64,000 nucleotides of DNA from Apium graveolens (lineage: Eukaryota > Streptophyta > Magnoliopsida > Apiales > Apiaceae), in NCBI RefSeq assembly GCF_009905375.1, contig NW_027417107.1, positions 30,277-94,276 on the forward strand, in the 5' to 3' direction. The translations under genes and the position numbers were made by a program. The notes beneath the pieces were generated by a model, which saw nothing but the letters and a program-made list of their open reading frames with translations, was not told where the DNA came from and did no database searches. Shown piece by piece: positions 57,108 to 64,000 of this stretch. How positions within the stretch are numbered: the stretch's first letter is position 1; each line of letters opens with the position of its first letter.

Positions 57108-57585
57108 TTAAAATAATAATAAGACACACGCTTTTCAGAATTTTAAGAATAATATTAAGAAAATTCGAATTAATTAAATTAATTTAATAATTCGAATTAA
57201 ATTAATTATAATCGAAAAATTTAGACAGAAATGTATCTCGTTAAAATTCTTAACTCACAAACGCAGTTTTGACAAACCAAAAGACACAAATCAGAAATTG
57301 AAATAAAAATAAAAAGTTCAAAATCAACAAACACAAATTGAATTTGAAGGGGCAAACTGATATAAAAAAATTTGAAAATTTTGACAGCACTCCTGTATGT
57401 ATATATATGTAAGTATATATCACAGGAGTGAAGATTCAGTTTGCTGAGTAAAAACTCGAGCAAGGAAAGAAGCAATTCGTTGGTTTTAGTTCGAAGAGAG
57501 AGAAGAGAGAAAACTGTTCGACTTAAAAAAATGAACTGTTGAAATGGTTTTTAAAAAAAAACAAACACACGCCTTTATATTACAG
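57108..57585 (-). promoter_or_regulatory. Leader region of the Copia B accessory ORF with TATA-like site
   Basis: The minus strand reads AATATAAAGGCGTGTG at 57566-57581 directly after the hairpin cluster, a good TATA candidate about 470 bases before the ATG. A pyrimidine-rich leader (TTTTCTCTCTTCTCTCTCTTCG) follows. A perfect 9-bp stem, CACTCCTGT/ACAGGAGTG, flanks an AT tract at 57389-57429. Confidence 0.5.
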
Positions 57586-57905
57586 CTGGTATGACAATCC
57601 GGGATTGTCATACCGATTGTCATACCAGGCAAAAGAAAGAAAATAACCGAAAACAATAAGAATAAAACAAGTGATAATATATAACTGGTATGACAATCTG
57701 ATAGTCATACCGATTGTCATACCAGTATAAAATAAAAGAAAATATATATATATATATATATTGTTTATAACTGGCAAGACAATTGATAGTCATACCGATT
57801 GTCTTGCCAGTATAAACTATACTGAAAAACACTAATATGACAATTATATATATCGAAATGACTTTCAGCAAGACAATTTCAATTGTCTTGCCGATTGTCA
57901 TTCTG
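57586..57905. repeat. Four hairpins upstream of the Copia B accessory ORF
   Basis: Hairpins at about 57586-57628, 57683-57726, 57770-57811 and 57866-57905. The first two have arms CTGGTATGACAATC and GATTGTCATACCAG. The third mixes in the GGCAAGACAATC variant and the fourth is mainly that variant. The motif matches that in the Copia A and B LTRs. A (TA)n tract lies between the second and third. Confidence 0.82.
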
Positions 57906-58239
57906 AAAAAAAACAATCAAATATGTACAGACTTATAATATTTACAGAAATAAAGACAATATATCAGAATTTATTATTTTTATTCTAAAATAGATTTCTA
58001 TTGAATTTTAGCAAATAAAATTCATAGTAAAATATTTTTAGAGGAAATAAAATATTCTGAGATATTTTTAAATTAACAAGTAGGGAAAATAAAAATAGAT
58101 AAGATAATATATATTACATAGAAATAAGCAAGAAATATGATAAAATGATAAAATAAATTTGCAAATGAATTTTTTTTTTTCATTTATGAAAAATTCATTT
58201 GTAAATTTATTCAAGAACAGATCACAGATATTAACTAAA
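57906..58239 (-). other. AT-rich spacer after Copia B pol
   Basis: Non-coding, AT-rich, with a GAATTTTT...AAAAATTC inverted pair around 58165-58200. Nothing else is recognised. Confidence 0.6.
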
Positions 58240-61200
58240 TTAATCACTAAAACTATTCAACATGCCCAATTTACCAACTAATTTGGTAAATGTGGATTCG
58301 TCAAGTGGTTTAGTGAAAATATCTGCTATTTGTTCTTCTGTTGGAACAAAAAATAGTTCAACAGTACCATTCATGACGTGCTCTCTAATAAAATGATACC
58401 TGATGTCAATGTGCTTTGTCCTCGAGTGCTGCATAGGGTTGTTGGTCATGGCTATTGCACTTGTATTGTCACATAAAATAGGAATCTTATTCAATACAGA
58501 GCCATAGTCTCGGAGTTGGTTCCTAATCCACAAGATCTGAGCACAGCAGCTTCCAGCAGCAATATATTCAGCCTCAGTCGTTGAGTTGGAAACTGTTTGT
58601 TGTTTCTTGCTGTACCATGAGACTAGCCTGCTTCCTAGGAATTGACAACTTCCTGAGGTGCTTTTCCTATCAACAACACTTCCTGCGTAATCTGAATCTG
58701 TATATCCAACAAGGTTAAAACCAGATTCTTTAGGGTACCAATACCTAGATTTGGTGTTCCCTTAAGATATCTTAAGATCCGTTTAACAGCAACGAGATGA
58801 ATATCTCTAGGATCCGCTTGGAACCTTGCACATAAACATGTAGCATACATAATATCTGGTCTACTTGCAATAAGATAGAGTAACGAGCCAATCATACCTC
58901 TGTAGCTTGTGACATCTACCTTAATGGAGTTTTCACATGGTCCAAGCTTGACAGCTGTAGTTGATGGAGTCCTTGCTGATGCAGAATCCTCTAGATTGTA
59001 CTTTTTGAGGAGTTCCTTGAGATACTTGGATTGACAAATAAATTTTCCATCTAACCTTTGATTTACTTGTAATCCAAGAAAGAACTTCAGCTCTCCCATC
59101 ATGCTCATTTCAAACTTGTTGTGCATTAACTTAGCAAATCTCTTACAGAGATTATCATTAGTAGACCCAAATATTATATCATCCACATAGACTTGGACTA
59201 ATATAGTATCCTTCTTATGTGTTTTAGAAAAGAGAGTTTTGTCTATGACACCTCTAATAAAGCTATTTTCAATAAGAAATTCAGAGAGAGTGTCATACCA
59301 TTTTTTTGGAGACTGTTTTAGCCCATAGATAGCCTTGAAAAGAAAGAAGACAAAATCCAAATGATCTGGATCTTCAAAACCAGGAGGTTGCTCTATATAT
59401 ACCTCTTCATCCAGCTTTCCATTCAGAAAGGCGCTCTTGACATCCATTTGATAAACTTTAAAGTTTGAAAATGCTGCGAATGCCAGAAATATCCTGATGG
59501 CCTCAAGTCTAGCCACTGGAGCATAGGTTTCATCATAATCAATGCCTTCAGCTTGAGAATACCCTTTAGCTACCAGTCTTGCCTTGTTTCTTGTAACCAC
59601 ACCATCTTCATCTAGTTTATTCCTGAATACCCACCTAGTACCAACAGCTTTCTTGTGTACAGGCCTAGGTACCAGTTTCCAGACTTGTTGACTTTCAAAC
59701 TGATTGAGTTCATCTTGCATAGCAATCACCCAATCTGGATCAGTCAGTGCTTCTTCAATTTTCTTAGGTTCCATCTCAGAAAGAAATCCTGAGAACAGAC
59801 ACTCATTTTGAGTAGCACGTCTAGTTCTGACTCCAACATCTGGATCACCAATAATCAACTCAAAAGGGTGAGCTTTATTCCAGACAGTCTGTCTTGGAAG
59901 ATTTGATCTTGATGATTCGCCTTGAAATTCATTGTGATGTTGTGTCCTACTAGATGATCCTTCAGCATCTCCCCCTGAGTTGTTGCCATGTTGACTTGAA
60001 GATTCTCCGTCAGTAGCAGTGGTATCTCCATTGTTGCCAAAGTTTCCATCATTATTACCTTGAGTATCATCAGGATTAACAGGTTCTTCACCAGCAACAA
60101 CCTCAGGTACTTGACCATGTTCTGATTCTGAATCTGATGTATCATCAAACTTCAGTTTTTCAGAAGGATCTTCAGTTTGGATACTAGGGAGTTTAGTGTC
60201 ATCAAATGTAACATTGACACTTTCAGTTACTTTGTGTTGATCAATGATATACACTCTATATGATCTTCTTCCATATCCAACAAAAATACCCTCATATGCC
60301 TTTGCCTCGAACTTACCACGACGATCATCTCCATCCTTGAGCACGAAACATCTGGCACCAAATACATGAAAGTATTTGATAGAAGGTTTCTGTTCATTCA
60401 AAATCTCATAAGGAGTTTTAATGAAGTCTTTGTTGATTAGAGTTCGATTCTGAGTATAACATGCAGTATTGACAGCTTCAGCCCAAAAGTACATTGGAAG
60501 ACCTGATTCACTTAACATCATTCTTGCAGCTTCAATCAATGTACGATTCTTCCTTTCTACCACTCCATTTTGCTGAGGGGTTCTAGGAGCTGAAAATTGT
60601 CTGGTAATCCCTTTGTCTGTACAGAATCCATTGAGAAGTGCATTCTTGAATTCTGTCCCATTATCTGACCTTATTGCTCTAACAGGGACGTTAGAATCTA
60701 ACTCAATCATCTTGATATGATCAATCACAACTTGTGGTGTTTCATCCTTAGAGTGAAGAAATAAAACCCACGTATACTTGGAATAGTCATCAACTATCAC
60801 AAGACAGTAACACTTCTTTGACATAGAAAGGATATTAACTGGACCAAATAAATCCATGTGCAATAATTGCAGAACACTAGTTATGGAAGATGTGTCAGTG
60901 CCTTTGTGACTTGCTTTCTTTGACTTTCCTTTCTGGCAAGCCTCACATAGTCCTTCTGGAGAGAATTCCAGCTGAGGCAGACCTCTTACCAATTCTCTTT
61001 TGACAAGAGAATTCATTGTTTTGAAATTGAGATGAGAAAGTCTCTTGTGCCATAGCCAACTCTCATCTGACGATGCCTTTGCATAGAAACAATTGACTTC
61101 AAGATTGCTTCCAGAGTTCATGTCAGCTACGAACAGATTTCCTTTCCGGATTCCCATTAAGGAGGGTTTTTCACCTTTCTTGTGCAGAATCTGACACTTC

Positions 61201-61706
61201 AGCTTGTCGAATAAAACATTGTAGCCGTTGTCACAGAACTGACTAATGCTAAGCAGATTGTGTTCAAGTCCTTGCACAACATATACATTTTCAATGATAA
61301 CATTTCCAGCTAGCAAACAGCCATATCCCTCCGTTAAACCTTTGCTGTTATCTCCAAAGGTAACCACTGGGCCAGCTTTCTCAACCACATTTGATAGCAG
61401 GGCTCTATCTCCAGTCATATGTCTTGACGATCCGCTGTCAAGAATCCACACTACCGGTTGTACCTGTTTAATGCCCTGCAATACAAATGGATTAGACCTT
61501 CTTCGGAACCCAAGCTTGGCTGGATCCGGCATACTTGTAAAATTGGCCTTTATCAGGCAAAACAATATTCTTAATTTCAATATTCTCAACGTTCTCAATG
61601 ACTGAACATTTGACCTTGTGAACAGCCTTGACAAATTTCTGTTTAGGCTTAGGCACAAATGTCTCCTTTCTAGCTTTAGGAGGACTAGCAGTCTTAGACC
61701 TATCAT
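58240..61706 (-). pseudogene. pol: Copia B pol: protease, integrase, RT and RNase H, one frameshift
   Basis: Copia gene order protease-integrase-RT-RNase H. Protease [14 protein letters not shown] lies near 61450-61405; pre-integrase ends [12 protein letters not shown]. The integrase zinc residues include [11 protein letters not shown], and the core has [19 protein letters not shown] and [13 protein letters not shown] has [20 protein letters not shown] and the catalytic [10 protein letters not shown] near 59165-59195. A one-base loss near 58748 (GGTATTGGTACC) ends the frame at 58635. RNase H continues in the next frame to 58240 ([29 protein letters not shown]). The frame is offset by +1 from gag and reaches above the true start; real pol sequence begins near 61500. 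Confidence 0.9.
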
Positions 61707-63768
61707 GCTTTCTATTATTCACATGCTGACGAGGAGTAGTCTTATCATTAGAAACATGCTTACCATTAAAATAAGCAAACAACAGATTAAAAGCACAAGA
61801 CATACAATCAGGAACACCACATGCTTTATGAGAAGGATTAACAATAGGCAACTTATGCATGGTAGACATGGCATTTGTGTTATCCAACTCATGTGTGTCT
61901 GAGTTAGTCTCAGTTGCTTTCACAACCTTGACTGGAACTTTTGACACACTTGACTTGGAGACAGCTTTCCCATTAGCATTATCTTCAGCACAGATTTCTT
62001 CTTGAATAATAAAAGAGGTCTCATCAAATGGTTCAACAATTGATTCTTTATAGAGGGGTTCATCAACACCCTTAAGCACATGTGGTACTTCCCTGACTTT
62101 AGCACATACATGAGGAGGGGAGTTTATGCCTAATTTTCCAATAGCAGCATTATAATCATAACCTATTCCATGTGTTTGATTAACAGCTTGCTTATTATAA
62201 AACTCTTTGGACTTCGAACAAGAATTAAAGTAAGCTTTAACCTTAGCCTCAAGACCGGTGATCTTGTCTTTGAGAATAGTTTCGAGTTGTCTATAACAGT
62301 CAACTCTATTATCTAGAAAAGATACTTGTTCTTTTAGTTTATCTTGATTAATGTGCACAAGTCTTAATTCATTGACCTCTTTCTCAAGGTCTTTGATTTG
62401 TTGATTTAACAATTCATTATCACGACGAGCACAATCTAAGGAACCTCCTAGATGATAAACTAATTCAGCATCAGTAAATTTTACCTCTTTTCTTGACGAT
62501 GAGGTGCTTGCATTACTAGCCATGAGAGCAAGATTCCCAACTTCTTCATCTTCACTGTCAGTATCATCCCAGCTTCTTCCCTTTGCCAGGTACGCTCTTT
62601 CAGATTTACTCTTCTGATTAGAATCATAAGAGTTCTTCCTAGCTTGTTTTAGCTTCCTGCATTCTGTGGCAAAGTGTCCCAACTCATTACAGTTGAAGCA
62701 TCGAATGGTGCTTCGATCAACCATCCCTGTTTTATACCCACCACTGCTGGTGTTAGAGGATGAAGATCCACCTTTCAGGAATCTGTTGTAGTTGGACTTG
62801 TACTTGAACTTGGGATTCCTTTTAAATCTGACATTTGAGAATCTCTTGACAATCAGGGCCATTGACTCATCCTCCAATTGCTCCGGTTCTTCCAAGGAAT
62901 AATAATCATCTCCTGATTGATTTGTAGTAGGAGAATCAAATTCTGCTACTATCACATTATCTTCAACCTTGGAAGACTGTACCATTCTTTCTGACTGTTG
63001 AGATTGTTGTTGATATTGTGGTTGTTGTTGTTGTTCATCAGCTACTAGAGCAGTAGACGTGCTGACCACTCTTCCTTTCCCGTAAACTTCCTTCTGCTGA
63101 ATCTGCTCCAACTCATAAGTCTTTAACACACCATAGAGCCTTTCCAAAGAAATCTCACTCAGATCTCTTGCTTCTCTTATGGCAGTGATTCTATGTTCGA
63201 GATGAGTTGGCAGTGTTAAAAGGAACTTTTTGTTGACCTCCCTGATGGAATAGTATTTACCATTAATGTTCAGGTTGTTGATCAATGCATTGTACCTCTC
63301 AAACACTTCAGTGATTCCTTCTCCTGGATTGGATTTAAAGTATTCATACTCAGAGGTTAGGATTTCTAGTTTGTTCTCCCTAACTTCCTCTGTGCCTTCA
63401 TTAATAATCTCAATAGTTTCCCAGATATGTTTGGAATCTTTACAATTCATCACATGTCTATTCATCAGGGGATTAAGGGAATCTACTAAGATTAATTGAA
63501 GGCTAGCATCCAGGGAAGCTTCTTCTATTTCAGCAGGAGAGAAGTCCTCAGGATCCTTCACATAAGTTCTCGCTTTGGTGATCACCACATCATTTTCTAT
63601 TACCTCTGGTTCCATAACCATAGGAATTTTTGGACCCTTCTTCAACACTTGCAAATATTTGGGATTAGCAACCTGTAAAAACAGTAGCATCTTCTTCTTC
63701 TTCCACATAACATAATTTTCTTTATCGAAAAGTGGAATTTTAACGGTTCCAACTTTTTGTGTAGTCAT
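61492..63768 (-). CDS. gag: Copia B gag (758 aa)
   Basis: The ATG at 63768 ([14 protein letters not shown]) follows the PBS by a short leader; the frame is open a little further upstream but lacks a better start. The N-terminal half is a UBN2-type capsid ([29 protein letters not shown]). A glutamine-rich stretch near residue 265 precedes a CCHC knuckle, [14 protein letters not shown], near residue 355. An acidic patch ([13 protein letters not shown]) and a coiled-coil ([17 protein letters not shown]) follow. The end AWVPKKV is the motif that normally runs straight into protease, but here a TAA comes first and pol continues in the +1 frame. Gag packages element RNA into particles. Confidence 0.88.
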   Translation of the reverse strand: MTTQKVGTVKIPLFDKENYVMWKKKKMLLFLQVANPKYLQVLKKGPKIPMVMEPEVIENDVVITKARTYVKDPEDFSPAEIEEASLDASLQLILVDSLNPLMNRHVMNCKDSKHIWETIEIINEGTEEVRENKLEILTSEYEYFKSNPGEGITEVFERYNALINNLNINGKYYSIREVNKKFLLTLPTHLEHRITAIREARDLSEISLERLYGVLKTYELEQIQQKEVYGKGRVVSTSTALVADEQQQQPQYQQQSQQSERMVQSSKVEDNVIVAEFDSPTTNQSGDDYYSLEEPEQLEDESMALIVKRFSNVRFKRNPKFKYKSNYNRFLKGGSSSSNTSSGGYKTGMVDRSTIRCFNCNELGHFATECRKLKQARKNSYDSNQKSKSERAYLAKGRSWDDTDSEDEEVGNLALMASNASTSSSRKEVKFTDAELVYHLGGSLDCARRDNELLNQQIKDLEKEVNELRLVHINQDKLKEQVSFLDNRVDCYRQLETILKDKITGLEAKVKAYFNSCSKSKEFYNKQAVNQTHGIGYDYNAAIGKLGINSPPHVCAKVREVPHVLKGVDEPLYKESIVEPFDETSFIIQEEICAEDNANGKAVSKSSVSKVPVKVVKATETNSDTHELDNTNAMSTMHKLPIVNPSHKACGVPDCMSCAFNLLFAYFNGKHVSNDKTTPRQHVNNRKHDRSKTASPPKARKETFVPKPKQKFVKAVHKVKCSVIENVENIEIKNIVLPDKGQFYKYAGSSQAWVPKKV

Positions 63769-63851
63769 TATGAATTTTTGAGTGAATAAAAAATTCAAGA
63801 AGTGAAAGAAACACAAAAGTCTAGGATCTAGATTTGTACGTTAATCAGAAG

Positions 63852-63863
63852 GCTCTGATACCA
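63852..63863 (-). promoter_or_regulatory. Primer binding site of Copia B
   Basis: The minus strand reads TGGTATCAGAGCC two bases inside the LTR end; it pairs with initiator tRNA-Met. Confidence 0.88.
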
Positions 63864-63865
63864 AT

Positions 63866-64000
63866 TGTTAGGTCCCAATTTGTTTGTAGAAGGGGGGGGT
63901 TGAATGCAAACAATACCGTTTAGTCGAATAAAATGCGGAATAAAATTGTGAAACAAAATTCAAGTTAAATAAAACTTTTATAAACTTGAAAGGTGTTACA
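63866..64000 (-). repeat. 5' LTR of Copia B, first 135 bases
   Basis: Starts TGTTAGGTCCCAATTTG and matches 52090 onwards except for one extra G in the G run and one missing T. It is cut by the window edge. Confidence 0.92.

Larger units (their letters stand above)
52090..64000 (-). mobile_element. Copia B, SIRE-like Ty1/copia with a long 3' accessory ORF
   Basis: Nearly complete minus-strand element: 3' LTR 52090-53443, PPT, accessory ORF 57107-53706, pol to 58240, gag from 63768, PBS, and the first 135 bases of the 5' LTR at the window edge. Over that stretch the LTRs differ only by single-base run-length changes, so insertion was recent. It is inserted in RT of Athila D; the left flank ACCAG (52085-52089) should be one TSD copy. 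It is the same family as Copia A. Confidence 0.94.

Noticed and set aside
1508..63863. tRNA genes at the TGGTATCAGAGC and TGGCGCC sites
   Set aside because: Only 12-18 bases complementary to tRNA 3' ends are present, each next to an LTR; they are primer binding sites.

Overview
The window is plant nuclear DNA made almost entirely of nested LTR retrotransposons. I found no host gene, tRNA or rRNA gene, or CRISPR array. The element types (SIRE-like Ty1/copia with a 3' accessory ORF, and Athila, Tat and Tekay-like Ty3/gypsy lineages) point to a large, repeat-rich eudicot genome. The repeat flavour would fit an asterid such as Apiaceae, but that is only an impression.

Layout, left to right. (1) 1-2895: the 5' end of minus-strand Copia A (start of gag, PBS, 5' LTR), cut by the window edge. 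(2) 2896-19801: an old, degenerate minus-strand Tekay-like chromovirus (H), made of a 3' LTR interrupted by solo LTR G (5104-9470, TSD ATAAT), a decayed interior, and a 5' LTR. (3) 19802-22124: the 3' end of plus-strand Copia I (broken accessory ORF, PPT, LTR). (4) 22125-22763 and 34176-35000: two pieces of a decayed minus-strand Copia F. (5) 22764-34175: a complete but decayed minus-strand Athila element C (TSD ACTGG) that splits F. (6) 35001-52089: the 3' part of a second minus-strand Athila element D. (7) 39794-50272: plus-strand Tat-lineage element E, inserted in D's integrase. Its LTRs are identical by eye and its gag-pol is an intact 1911-codon frame. (8) 52090-64000: minus-strand Copia B, inserted in D's reverse transcriptase and of the same family as A; it is nearly complete, with its 5' LTR cut by the window edge.

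The nesting gives an insertion order: F before C and D; D before E and B; I before H; H before G and A. Autonomous capacity is best preserved in E (gag, protease, RT, degenerate RNase H, second RNase H, integrase) and next in B, which has a gag/pol frame offset, one frameshift in RNase H and two in-frame stops in its accessory ORF.

The most interesting signals are three. E carries an apparent three-exon antisense gene with its own TATA box. Athila C and D carry a GC-rich module upstream of TATA-like sites both in the LTR and ahead of the env-like ORF. Copia A and B carry a GGTATGACAATC-type hairpin cluster in the LTR, and B repeats it ahead of its 3' accessory ORF. Together the last two suggest LTR-like internal promoters serving 3' accessory genes in two unrelated retrotransposon superfamilies.
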